64,000 bases of DNA from Bradyrhizobium cajani (GTDB lineage Bacteria; Pseudomonadota; Alphaproteobacteria; Rhizobiales; Xanthobacteraceae): positions 496,001 through 560,000 of the forward strand of contig NZ_WQNE01000001.1 in the NCBI RefSeq assembly GCF_009759665.1, written 5' to 3'. The position numbers were made by a program, and so were the translations under genes. Positions 35,354 to 43,817 of the stretch are shown piece by piece. Within the stretch, counting starts at the first letter, position 1; each line of letters opens with the position of its first letter. A model generated the notes under the pieces. It saw nothing but the letters and a program-made list of their open reading frames with translations, was not told the DNA's origin and did not search any database.

Positions 35354-36823
35354 TCACAACAGTTTTGCTCCAAAATTCCGTTCCGGATCCATGTCGGCGA
35401 CGAGCCGGCCGGTCGGCTTCGCGGCCTCGCCGCCGCTGCGCGCGAGGAATTTGCCGCTGCCGGCGTCAGCGAGACACTTGTTACCGTCGATGATGACCCG
35501 GCCGCGCGAGAGCACGTTAACCGGCCAGCCCTTCAGCTTGCGGCCCGCGAACGGCGTATAGCCGGCGAGATCGTGCATCATTTCGTCCGATATCGTGACC
35601 TCGCGGTTGGGGTCCCAGATCGCGATATCGGCATCGGCGCCAACCGCGATCGAGCCCTTGCGCGGATGCAGATTGTAGATCTTGGCCGGCGCCGTCGCGG
35701 TCAGCTCGACGAATTTTTCAAGACCGAGCCGCCCCTTCGATACCATCGCGTCGAACAGAAGCGGCAGCCGCAACTCCAGCCCCGGCAGTCCGTTGGCCAC
35801 CTGCTTGAAGTTCGGATTGGGTCCGGCGCGCAGCTTGCCGGTCTCGTCGTAGCGATACGGCGCGTGGTCCGACGAGATGGTCTGGAGATCGCCGAGCGAC
35901 AGCGCCTGCCACAACGCCTCCTGGTCGGAATGCGTGCGCGGCGGCGGGCTGCACATCCATTTGGCGCCCTCGGCGCCCGGCTTGTCGAGATCGCCGGCGG
36001 TGAGAAACAGATATTGCGGACAGGTCTCGGCGAAGACCTTCAGCCCCTGCCCGCGCGAGTCGCGGATCACCTTGGCGCCTTCGGCGGTCGAGACGTGGAA
36101 GATCATGATGGGCTGGTCGATCAGCGCCGCCATCCCGATCAGCCGCGTGAAGGCCTCCGCCTCCGAGACGCGGGCGTGGCTGACGGCGTGGTATTTCGGC
36201 ATCGTGTAGCCCCGCGCGAGCAGCCGCTTCACCATCCAGGCGATGATGCCGTGATTCTCGGCATGGGCGCACAACATCGCACCGGACTGGCGCGCGGCGA
36301 GGAGGATGTCGAGCAACGGCTCGTCGTCGACCTTGAGCCGGTCATAGGTCATGAAGATCTTGATCGAGGCATGCCCCTGCTTCACAAGCGCGGGAATGTG
36401 CTCCTCGACCGTCTCCTTGGTGGCGTCCGCGATGATCATGTGAAATGCGTAGTCGATCACGGCGCCTTTCTTCGCCAGCGCGTGATAGTCCGCCACCACC
36501 TGCGGCAGCTTCATGCCGACATGCTGGGCGGCGAACGGGATCACCGTGGTCGTGCCGCCGAAAGCCGCGGAGACGGTCGCGCTCTCGAACGTATCGGCGT
36601 TCATGATGCCGGCGGCGGACAATTGCTCGATATGGGCATGGCTGTCGACGCCGCCGGGCAGCACCAGCTTTCCGCGTGCATCGATCTCGCGCTTGGCCGG
36701 CGGAAGCCCACGGCCGACGGCCGCGATGGTCTCACCGGAAATGGCGACGTCGGCCTCGAACACGTCGGTCGTGGTGGCGACGCGACCGCCGCGAATGATC
36801 AGGTCGTAGATGGGTTCAGTCAT
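35354..36823 (-). CDS. hydA: D-hydantoinase / dihydropyrimidinase
   Basis: Cyclic amidohydrolase of 489 residues that opens hydantoins and dihydropyrimidines to N-carbamoyl amino acids. The zinc-site series is complete: H62/H64 in VDSHAHIEQ, the carbamylated Lys in SIKIFMTYDRLK (about 154), His in LCAHAENHG, His in MIFHVSTAEG and Asp in ISSDHAPYR. The GGRVATTTDVFEADVAISG N-terminus is typical of the family. The ATG at 36823 has GGAG 7 nt upstream (an earlier ATG at 36835 lacks it). First gene of its operon, divergent from the hydantoin racemase with only 56 nt between them. Confidence 0.93.
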   Translation of the reverse strand: MTEPIYDLIIRGGRVATTTDVFEADVAISGETIAAVGRGLPPAKREIDARGKLVLPGGVDSHAHIEQLSAAGIMNADTFESATVSAAFGGTTTVIPFAAQHVGMKLPQVVADYHALAKKGAVIDYAFHMIIADATKETVEEHIPALVKQGHASIKIFMTYDRLKVDDEPLLDILLAARQSGAMLCAHAENHGIIAWMVKRLLARGYTMPKYHAVSHARVSEAEAFTRLIGMAALIDQPIMIFHVSTAEGAKVIRDSRGQGLKVFAETCPQYLFLTAGDLDKPGAEGAKWMCSPPPRTHSDQEALWQALSLGDLQTISSDHAPYRYDETGKLRAGPNPNFKQVANGLPGLELRLPLLFDAMVSKGRLGLEKFVELTATAPAKIYNLHPRKGSIAVGADADIAIWDPNREVTISDEMMHDLAGYTPFAGRKLKGWPVNVLSRGRVIIDGNKCLADAGSGKFLARSGGEAAKPTGRLVADMDPERNFGAKLL

Positions 36824-36879
36824 GAGGCACTCCATGATATGCCTAAGCTCAATGATCGCCCTTTTGCAGGAAAACCATC

Positions 36880-37542
36880 ATGTCCCGGCCGCGCATTCTC
36901 GTCGTCAATCCAAACTCCAACCCCGCGGTCACGCAGGGGCTGGAGGACGCGCTGAAGCCGCTCGGCTTCGACGGCGGGCCGGAGCTGGTCTGCCAGACGC
37001 TGGCGGAAGGTCCGTTCGGAATTGAAAGCCAGGCCGATGTCGACGGCGTCGCGATGCCGCTGCGCCGACTGGTTGAAGGTGACAACAGCTCGGCGGCCTT
37101 CGTCATCGCCTGCTACAGCGACCCCGGGCTTCAGGTTTGCCGCGAAGGCACCGACCGCCCCGTGTTCGGCATCGCCGAGTGCGGCGTGCTGACGGCGCTC
37201 GCCCGCGCCGAGACCTTTGGCGTCATCGCCATCGCGCAGCGCTCGATCCCGCGCCACATGCGCTATCTCAGACAGATGGGACTGACCGAACGCCTGGCCG
37301 GCGAGCGGCCGCTCAACATGAGCGTGGCGGAAACCGCCTCGGGCGACGGCACGCTGGCAAAGATGATCGAGATCGGCCGCGCGCTGCGCGACGAGGACGG
37401 CGCCCGTGCCATCGTGATGGGCTGCGCCGGCATGGCGCGGCACCGCCGCCCGCTGGAAGACGCGCTTGGCATTCCCGTGATCGACCCGACGCAGGCGGCC
37501 GTCACCATGGCGCTGGGTGCGGTGCAGTTCTCGGCTCACTAG
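36880..37542 (+). CDS. hyuE: Hydantoin/aspartate racemase-family protein
   Basis: A 220-residue member of the Asp/Glu/hydantoin racemase family, PLP-independent. The two catalytic cysteines are C78 (FVIACYSDPG) and C182 (VMGCAGMAR), both in the contexts of hydantoin racemases. The N-terminus ILVVNPNSNPAVTQGLEDAL is also typical. It would interconvert D and L 5-substituted hydantoins, which the flanking D-hydantoinase and D-carbamoylase need to consume racemic substrate. Divergent from hydA, convergent with the flavin-reductase gene (4-nt tail overlap). Confidence 0.9.
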   Translation: MSRPRILVVNPNSNPAVTQGLEDALKPLGFDGGPELVCQTLAEGPFGIESQADVDGVAMPLRRLVEGDNSSAAFVIACYSDPGLQVCREGTDRPVFGIAECGVLTALARAETFGVIAIAQRSIPRHMRYLRQMGLTERLAGERPLNMSVAETASGDGTLAKMIEIGRALRDEDGARAIVMGCAGMARHRRPLEDALGIPVIDPTQAAVTMALGAVQFSAH

Positions 37543-38207
37543 GCGTCCTTCAGTTCTTTGGCATCCTGCCGGGCAAGCCATTGCGCGTGGCTCTCGCGCG
37601 CCAGCGCAAACGTGTCCCGCTGCGTCGTGTAGAGATTGCCGAACATGCGGCCGATCGGCCGGTAGGCGTCGAGATCGACATACATATTGGCCTCGTCGAC
37701 GAGGCCGGCGCGGGCATGAACCCTGAGCACCTCGCCGACCAATAGCTCGCGATCGGGCGAGAAGGTCAGGACGACATGGCGCCGGCATTCCAGTGCAAAG
37801 GGTGCCGCGGCCAAGCGCGGCACCTTCACGTCGACGGAGGGAAGCGTGGCCAGCCCGGTCGCCGCGACCTCGCTGTCGCCGGAAGGGAAATCGACCGCGC
37901 AGTCGTTCATCGCCACCGACAGCGCCTCGTCCACCATGTGAACGACGAATTCTCCATCGCGATGGATGTTGCGGGTTGTGTCCTTCGGACTGTGATCCGG
38001 CTTGTGCTGGAGCCCGAGCACGATCAGCGCCGGACTTTCCGAGAAGACGTTAAAGAAGCTGAAGGGCGCGGCATTGACCGCTCCGTTCTCGTCCAGCGTC
38101 GTCACCAGCGCGATCGGCCGCGGCACGATCACGCCGCAGAGCAGCTTGTAGCGATCGCGCGGATCGAGCTCGCGCAGGGAAATCCCCGATGTGCTCCGGT
38201 CAGCCAT
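37539..38207 (-). CDS. Flavin reductase-like FMN-binding protein
   Basis: Flavin reductase-like split-barrel domain, 222 residues from ATG at 38207. Family segment LDPRDRYKLLCGVIVPRPIALVTTL, then NAAPFSFFNVFSESPALIVLG (FMN contact), with VVHMVDEALSVAMN. This subgroup binds FMN and may be an oxidoreductase in its own right rather than a supplier of reduced flavin. A GTG at 38216 is an alternative start overlapping the carbamoylase stop. A paralogue lies at 48593-49210. Confidence 0.87.
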   Translation of the reverse strand: MADRSTSGISLRELDPRDRYKLLCGVIVPRPIALVTTLDENGAVNAAPFSFFNVFSESPALIVLGLQHKPDHSPKDTTRNIHRDGEFVVHMVDEALSVAMNDCAVDFPSGDSEVAATGLATLPSVDVKVPRLAAAPFALECRRHVVLTFSPDRELLVGEVLRVHARAGLVDEANMYVDLDAYRPIGRMFGNLYTTQRDTFALARESHAQWLARQDAKELKDA

Positions 38208-38212
38208 CAGCG

Positions 38213-39145
38213 TCACTTCTCCGGCGGCGGCACGGCGCCGGTGCGGCTGGTGATCAGGCCGTAATGCTCGATGCGGCGATGCCGGGCGAAATCGAAGATC
38301 GTGGTCTTGCCGAAGATGGTGGCATCGAGATCGCAGGGATGAACCAGAAGCTCGTCCTCCTCCGTCTTCGCTTCGGCCACGATCTCGCCGTCGGGATCGA
38401 CGATCAGGCTGCCGCCAAACAGCGGATGCCCGTCCTCGACGCCGGCCTTGGCGACTGCGACAACCCAGGTCGAATTCTGGTAGGCGCCGGCCTGCACGGA
38501 GAGGCGATTGTGAAACAGGCGCTTCTCGACGCCCTCCTCGCTCTTCTCTGCGTTCACGGACGGCGTATTGTAGCCGATCAGCACCAGCTCGACACCCTGC
38601 AAGCCCATCACGCGATAGGTCTCGGGCCAGCGGCGGTCGTTGCAGATGGCCATGCCGATGATGCCGCCCAGCTCGCGCCAGACGTTGAAGCCGAGATCGC
38701 CGGGCTCGAAATAGCGCTTTTCCAGGTGCTGATGCGAGCGGTTGGTGTCGTACTCCACATGGCCCGGCAGATGGACCTTGCGGTACTTCCCGACAATCTT
38801 GCCGGACTTGTCGGTCAGGATGGCGGTGTTGAAGTGGTGGCCGTCGGGCGCCAGCTCCGCATAGCCGAAATTCATCGCCATCTGGTGCTGCGCCGCACGT
38901 TCGAACAGCGGCTTCGTCGCGGCATTCGGCATCTCGCGCTCGAACCAGATGTCGGCCTCCGCCCGATCCTCCGAATACCAGCGCGGGAAGAACGTCGTCA
39001 GCGCGAGTTCCGGATAGACGATCAGATCGGCGCCTTTCTTCTTCGCTTCGTCCATCAGCGCGATCATGCGCTTGACCACGGCCTCGCGGCTGTCGGCCTT
39101 CTGGATCGGGCCCATCTGGGCGGCGGCGACATTGACGATACGCAT
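38213..39145 (-). CDS. N-carbamoyl-D-amino acid hydrolase (nitrilase superfamily)
   Basis: Converts N-carbamoyl-D-amino acids to D-amino acids, CO2 and ammonia. The 310 residues agree with the family (about 304). The triad is E46 (IVYPELALTTFFPRW), K123 (KYRKVHLPGH) and C168 (AICNDRRWPE); the ELALTTFFPRW, LEKRYFEPGDLGF and CNDRRWPET stretches are specific to D-carbamoylases. ATG at 39145 has AGGA 8 nt upstream. It follows the acyl-CoA synthetase gene by 106 nt on the minus strand and completes the racemase-hydantoinase-carbamoylase trio. Confidence 0.92.
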   Translation of the reverse strand: MRIVNVAAAQMGPIQKADSREAVVKRMIALMDEAKKKGADLIVYPELALTTFFPRWYSEDRAEADIWFEREMPNAATKPLFERAAQHQMAMNFGYAELAPDGHHFNTAILTDKSGKIVGKYRKVHLPGHVEYDTNRSHQHLEKRYFEPGDLGFNVWRELGGIIGMAICNDRRWPETYRVMGLQGVELVLIGYNTPSVNAEKSEEGVEKRLFHNRLSVQAGAYQNSTWVVAVAKAGVEDGHPLFGGSLIVDPDGEIVAEAKTEEDELLVHPCDLDATIFGKTTIFDFARHRRIEHYGLITSRTGAVPPPEK

Positions 39146-39251
39146 CAGCGAGTTCCTGATTTCCTGGTGAGGCTGGGGATCGCAGCTTCGAGGGCGTGTC
39201 GGCGTACGCAGCATAACGCAGCCTCGCGCCATTTTTCCAGCCAAGCAGCTT

Positions 39252-40934
39252 TCATGCCGTCCGCCCCCATTCGGCGTCCTGCAACAGCCGCCAATTGATC
39301 TTGTTGCTCGCCGTGCGCGGCAGCTCATCGACGAAGACGACGGCGCGCGGCGCCTTGTAGCTGGCCATCGCGCTGCGCGCCCAGCTCACGACGTCATCCG
39401 GCGAGGTCGTTGCACGCGCCGCCTCATCGAGAACCACCAGCGCCTTGACGGTTTCGCCGCGATAATTGTCGGGCGCCGAGACGATGCAGCACTCCCGGAT
39501 GGCGCGGTTCTGGTACATCGCCGCCTCGACCTCGGCCGGCCACACCTTGAACCCGCTGACATTGATCATCCGCTTGAGGCGGTCGACCGCGAAGAAATAG
39601 CCGTCGGCATCGCGGTAGCCGAGATCACCCGTGCGCAGGAACCGTTTTCCGCCAAGCTCGACAAACGCTTCGGCATTGGCGTCGGGCTTGTTCCAGTAAC
39701 CCAGCAGCACCTGCGGCCCGTGCACGACGATCTCGCCGACAACGTCGTCGTCGAGCTCGATCAGGCTCTCGGGATCGACGACCCGCGCATCGGTCTCGTG
39801 CACGGCAATGCCGAGGCATTGCCGCTTCGGCGCCGCCATCGGATTGAGATGGGTGGGCGACATGGTCTCGGTCATGCCATAGCCTTCGACGAAATCGAGG
39901 CCGAAACGGCTCTTGAGCCGCTCGGCGACCGCGGTCGGCATCGCCGCACCACCGCCGGTCAGAACCTTGAGCTTCGCAAAGGATCTATCGCGGAAGCGGG
40001 CGCTTGCGAGCACATCCCCAATCATGGTCGGCGCTGCGTTCCAGAAGGACACGCCATAGCTTTCGAACAGATCGGGCAGCAGATCCCTGTCCCAGCGCGC
40101 CATCAACAGCAGCGTGGCGCCAGTGACCATCGCAGCATTCATCGAGCCCTGCATGCCCGCGACGTGGAACAGCGGCATGAATCCGGTCATGACGTCGTCG
40201 CCGCCGAGACCGTACCAGCGTGCTTGCAGGACTGCGGTGAACAGCGCGCTGCGATGGGTATGCATGCACGCCTTGGGCTTGCCCGTCGTCCCCGACGTGT
40301 AGGGCAGGATCATGAGATCATCTGGGCCAACGCTCATCGCATTGGGGCGCAGGCCTTGCGCGATCACCGACGACCAGGAATGCCAGCCCGCCAAAAGCGG
40401 CACCTCCGACGGCGCTTCGGTCACGCATGACGGCAGCGCATAGGGTGTGGCGGCCGGAACCTCGTCGCGATACTGCGCGACGATCGTGCGGGTGATGGAC
40501 TCACCCACCAGCGGGGCAAAGACATCGGTCAGCTCGCTGCCGATGATCGCGACCCGAGCGCCGCTATCGGCGGCGAGATGCGCGATCTCGGCGGTCTTGT
40601 TCATGGGATTGACGGGCACGATCACGGCGTCCGCCCGCATCACCGCATAATAGGCGATGACATATTGCGGCGAGTTCTGAAGGGCGATCATCACGCGGTC
40701 ACCGCGCGCCACACCGCAAGCGCCTTGCAGGAAGCCGGCCATGGCGTCGACCCGGTCGCGCAGTTCGGCATAGCCCAGGCTCGCGCCGTAGAAGACGGTT
40801 GCCGGGTGCGCAGGGCGATCACGCGCAGCTCGCGCGAGTGCGTCATAGAGCGTACCCTCCGGCATGGCGAGATGCCAAGGCTCGCCCGCCGGCCAGGCCC
40901 GCGATCGAAGGAGCGTTGCGTGATCGGCGCTCAC
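39252..40934 (-). CDS. AMP-forming acyl-CoA synthetase
   Basis: ANL-superfamily ligase of 560 residues. Motifs: A3 YTSGTTGKPKACMHTHR (ATP P-loop), A5 GYGMTETMSPTH, A7/A8 TGDLGYRDADGYFFAVDRLK then RMINVSGFKVWPAEVE, and the catalytic Lys in ASNKINWRLL. The start is GTG at 40934, with GAGGAG 8 nt upstream and a GTGA overlap with the aminotransferase stop. It probably activates the carbon skeleton left after transamination in this operon; the acyl specificity cannot be read. Confidence 0.92.
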   Translation of the reverse strand: MSADHATLLRSRAWPAGEPWHLAMPEGTLYDALARAARDRPAHPATVFYGASLGYAELRDRVDAMAGFLQGACGVARGDRVMIALQNSPQYVIAYYAVMRADAVIVPVNPMNKTAEIAHLAADSGARVAIIGSELTDVFAPLVGESITRTIVAQYRDEVPAATPYALPSCVTEAPSEVPLLAGWHSWSSVIAQGLRPNAMSVGPDDLMILPYTSGTTGKPKACMHTHRSALFTAVLQARWYGLGGDDVMTGFMPLFHVAGMQGSMNAAMVTGATLLLMARWDRDLLPDLFESYGVSFWNAAPTMIGDVLASARFRDRSFAKLKVLTGGGAAMPTAVAERLKSRFGLDFVEGYGMTETMSPTHLNPMAAPKRQCLGIAVHETDARVVDPESLIELDDDVVGEIVVHGPQVLLGYWNKPDANAEAFVELGGKRFLRTGDLGYRDADGYFFAVDRLKRMINVSGFKVWPAEVEAAMYQNRAIRECCIVSAPDNYRGETVKALVVLDEAARATTSPDDVVSWARSAMASYKAPRAVVFVDELPRTASNKINWRLLQDAEWGRTA

Positions 40935-42226
40935 CCGTGCTCCTCGTCGGCAATATCGAGACCGTGGTCGAGCGCATCCAGCAGCCACTCGGCCTCATGC
41001 TCGGAGATCACCAGCGGCGGCGCCAGGAACAGCGACGTCTGCTCGCCGCTGGTACCGATCACCGCGCCGGCCTCCAGCGCCCGCGCCGCGACGCGCGAGG
41101 CGATCGGCACCTCCGAGGTGTCGGCGTGCCAGGTGCGCCAATCCGGACCGTGCAGCTCCACTGTCCAGTGCAGTCCCTGTCCTGCCACGCGCTGCACGCT
41201 CGGATGTTTTTGCGCGATCGCGAGCAGGCGGCGGGTGAACAGCTTTTCGAGGCTCTTCACATGCTCGAGGATCTTCTCTTCGCTGACGACCTTCAGATAG
41301 GCGCTGACGGCGGCCATGCTGATCGGATGGCCTCGCAGCGTGCCGTAGTTCTGCCAGCTGGTGCCCTTGAGCCGCTCGACGATGTCTTTCGACACCACGA
41401 CCGCCGCGACCGCCGCCGCGCCGCCGCCGAGCGATTTTCCGAGTGTCACGATATCGGGACGGCTCGTCGCGCCCTGAAACGCGAACCAGCGCCCGGCACG
41501 GCCCGCGCCGGTGACGACCTCGTCCGCGATCCAGTATGAGCCCGCCTGCCGCGCGCAGCGCGCCACCTCGTCCTGATAGGCGCCGTCGTAATAGATGCCG
41601 CCCTGGGTGTAGTCGATGAGCGTCGCCGCAGTGTCCGAAAGCAGACGCGTGGCATCCGCCAGATATTCGCTCGGCGGGGCATTGTTGGCCGGCGCACCAT
41701 AGATCGCACCGTCCGGCGCCGGCAAAATCCGCACGGGTGCCATCGGCGCCGGGAGCTTCGAGCCGCCGGCATGCACCGCGAGGCCGCCGTGCCATTGCGG
41801 CTGCACGGTCATGCTGCGCGAGAGGCCGGTGATGCCGTGATAGGCGCGCTCGCGCGTTGCCAGCGCAGAGCGCTGTGTCAGCGCCTGGCAGAGCGACAGC
41901 GCCATGTCGTTGGCCTCGCTACCACTGATGCAGAAGCGCACTGCTCCGACCCAATCCTCCTCGCCCTTGAATGCGGTGGTCATCAGATCATCCGCAGCCT
42001 GCTCGCGGCCGACCCAGGTCCACCCTTCGTTCACGACAGGCGTATCGGCCGCGCGGCGGATTGCCTCCACCATCGCCGGATGCCGGTGCCCAAGGCCGCC
42101 GCCGGTGTTGCTGCCGTCGATGAGCCTGCGGCCGTCCGCGAGATGAAAGTAGATGCCCTCGCCGCCGACGACGGCCATTGGCGCGCTGTCGCCCGCATTC
42201 AGCCCGGTTCGCAGCAATCTGCTCAT
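40931..42226 (-). CDS. Class III (omega-type) PLP-dependent aminotransferase
   Basis: Aminotransferase of 431 residues. The PLP-binding Lys lies in DIVTLGKSLGGG (about residue 268), phosphate contact in FCISGSEANDMALSL, and Asp in SYWIADEVVTGAGRAG contacting the pyridine N. The N-terminus DGRRLIDGSNTGGGLGHRHP is typical of class III. The omega-aminotransferases in this class act on beta-alanine and similar amino acids released from dihydropyrimidines. It overlaps the CoA-ligase gene (GTGA) and starts 10 nt after hyuB. Confidence 0.92.
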   Translation of the reverse strand: MSRLLRTGLNAGDSAPMAVVGGEGIYFHLADGRRLIDGSNTGGGLGHRHPAMVEAIRRAADTPVVNEGWTWVGREQAADDLMTTAFKGEEDWVGAVRFCISGSEANDMALSLCQALTQRSALATRERAYHGITGLSRSMTVQPQWHGGLAVHAGGSKLPAPMAPVRILPAPDGAIYGAPANNAPPSEYLADATRLLSDTAATLIDYTQGGIYYDGAYQDEVARCARQAGSYWIADEVVTGAGRAGRWFAFQGATSRPDIVTLGKSLGGGAAAVAAVVVSKDIVERLKGTSWQNYGTLRGHPISMAAVSAYLKVVSEEKILEHVKSLEKLFTRRLLAIAQKHPSVQRVAGQGLHWTVELHGPDWRTWHADTSEVPIASRVAARALEAGAVIGTSGEQTSLFLAPPLVISEHEAEWLLDALDHGLDIADEEHG

Positions 42227-42236
42227 CGCAATCCCC

Positions 42237-43817
42237 TCACTCCGCGGCTACGGCGCCATAGCCGCCACCGCCGCACATCTCGATCGTGACGAGATCGTCT
42301 TGCTGCAACACCAGGTTCGACTTGCCGTCGATGGCGACGTTCGCGCCCTGCCGGACCAGTGAAATACGGCATGCCTTGCCGGACTCCCCGCCCTGCATGC
42401 CGTAGGGCGCAATCACCATGCGCTCGATGCAGGTGGTGAGATGCATCGAGGGTGCGAGAATGCGGTAGGTGCGGACGGAGCCGTCACCGCCGCGATGGGC
42501 GCCCGCGCCGCCGGAATGCCGGCGAATGGCCTGCTGTTCGAGACGGATCGCGTAGTTCGCTTCGATCACCTCGACCGGCGTGTTCGAGGTGTTGGACAGA
42601 TGCACGCGCGTCGCCGAGATGCCGGCCCGATCGTGCCGCGCGCCTTCGCCGCCGCCGTGGACCTCGTACAGCATCTTCCACGAACCGTTCTGTCGCGGTT
42701 CGGCGAAGAACAGGACGCCCGCGGTGGTCGCGCCGCCGGCCGACAGGCGCTCGGGAATGGTGTCCTGCATCGCGCGAAAAATCGCATCGACGATGCGCAT
42801 CGAGGTCTCGTGGTTGCCGGCGGCAACCGACGCGGTCCATCCCGGCTCCAGGATCGAGCCCGGGCGCGTGATGATGGTCAGCGGCCGAAGCGCACCCGCA
42901 TTCTGGTGCATGTCACGCCCGCTCATGATCCGCGCCGCATAGGCCACCGCCGAGCGCGCCATGAACGGCGTCGTGTTGCAGAAATTCGAAACGCGGTCGC
43001 AGCTTCCGGAGAGATCGAAGGTCGCCTCGTCGCCGCGAATAGTGATCTTCACATGGATGCGCGCCGGCGCGTTGTTGACGCTGCCGTCGTCGAGATAGTC
43101 TTCGCCCTCGTAGACGCCGTCCGGCAGTGCGCGGATCGCCTCGCGCATCTCGATCTCGGAGAGATCGTGCAGGCGGGACTGGGTCGCCGTGAAGACGGCC
43201 TTGCCGTGTTCGCGGCAGAGCTCGACGATGCGACGCTCGCCGGCTTTCGTTGCCGCGATCTGTGCGAGCAGATCGCCCTCGCAGGAGTCTGGATCGCGAA
43301 CATTGGCTTTGAGCAGCTGCACGATCGGTGCATTGACGCCGGCCGCGGTCGCAATCAGCACCGGCGGAATCCGCATCGCCTCCTGGAACGTGTCGATGGC
43401 TTTTGCAAAATAGCTACCGGGCCAGGTGCCGCCGATATCGGGCCAGTGCGCGAGGCTGACCGCGAACGCGACGATCTCGCCGTCGACGAAGACGGGCCGC
43501 ACCACCTTGACGTCGTTGAGATGATTGCCGCCGAGCGCGCCGACGTTGTAGATCAGCACATCGCCGTCGTTCAGGCTCTCGCGCGGCACCACTTTCAGCA
43601 GTTCCGGAATTGTGTAGGCCATCGCGCCGAGATGGATCGGGATGTCCCGGCCCTGCCCGACCAGGCCGCCGCGGCCATCCGTGATCGCGGACGACAGGTC
43701 GCCTGCCTCGCGCAGCAGCGGCGAGCGCGCCGAGCGCGTCATCACCAGGCTCATCTCCTCGGCCGCGGCGGAAAGCCCGTGCCTGATGACCTCGACGACG
43801 AACGGATCGAGCTTCAT
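42237..43817 (-). CDS. hyuB: Hydantoinase B / N-methylhydantoinase small-subunit family
   Basis: HyuB/oxoprolinase C-half family, 526 residues from ATG at 43817 overlapping the hyuA stop (ATGA). Conserved stretches: VIRHGLSAAAEEMSLVMTRS, GGLVGQGRDIPIHLGAM, YNVGALGGNHLNDVKVVRPVF and MVIAPYGMQGGESGK. HyuB pairs with HyuA in ATP-dependent opening of hydantoins, N-methylhydantoin or 5-oxoproline. The end VTIEMCGGGGYG is the Gly-rich tail of the family. Confidence 0.93.
   Translation of the reverse strand: MKLDPFVVEVIRHGLSAAAEEMSLVMTRSARSPLLREAGDLSSAITDGRGGLVGQGRDIPIHLGAMAYTIPELLKVVPRESLNDGDVLIYNVGALGGNHLNDVKVVRPVFVDGEIVAFAVSLAHWPDIGGTWPGSYFAKAIDTFQEAMRIPPVLIATAAGVNAPIVQLLKANVRDPDSCEGDLLAQIAATKAGERRIVELCREHGKAVFTATQSRLHDLSEIEMREAIRALPDGVYEGEDYLDDGSVNNAPARIHVKITIRGDEATFDLSGSCDRVSNFCNTTPFMARSAVAYAARIMSGRDMHQNAGALRPLTIITRPGSILEPGWTASVAAGNHETSMRIVDAIFRAMQDTIPERLSAGGATTAGVLFFAEPRQNGSWKMLYEVHGGGEGARHDRAGISATRVHLSNTSNTPVEVIEANYAIRLEQQAIRRHSGGAGAHRGGDGSVRTYRILAPSMHLTTCIERMVIAPYGMQGGESGKACRISLVRQGANVAIDGKSNLVLQQDDLVTIEMCGGGGYGAVAAE

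Noticed and set aside
38189..39298. A long plus-strand frame opposite the D-carbamoylase
   Set aside because: The minus strand holds the full catalytic triad with correct spacing; the plus frame is a shadow.
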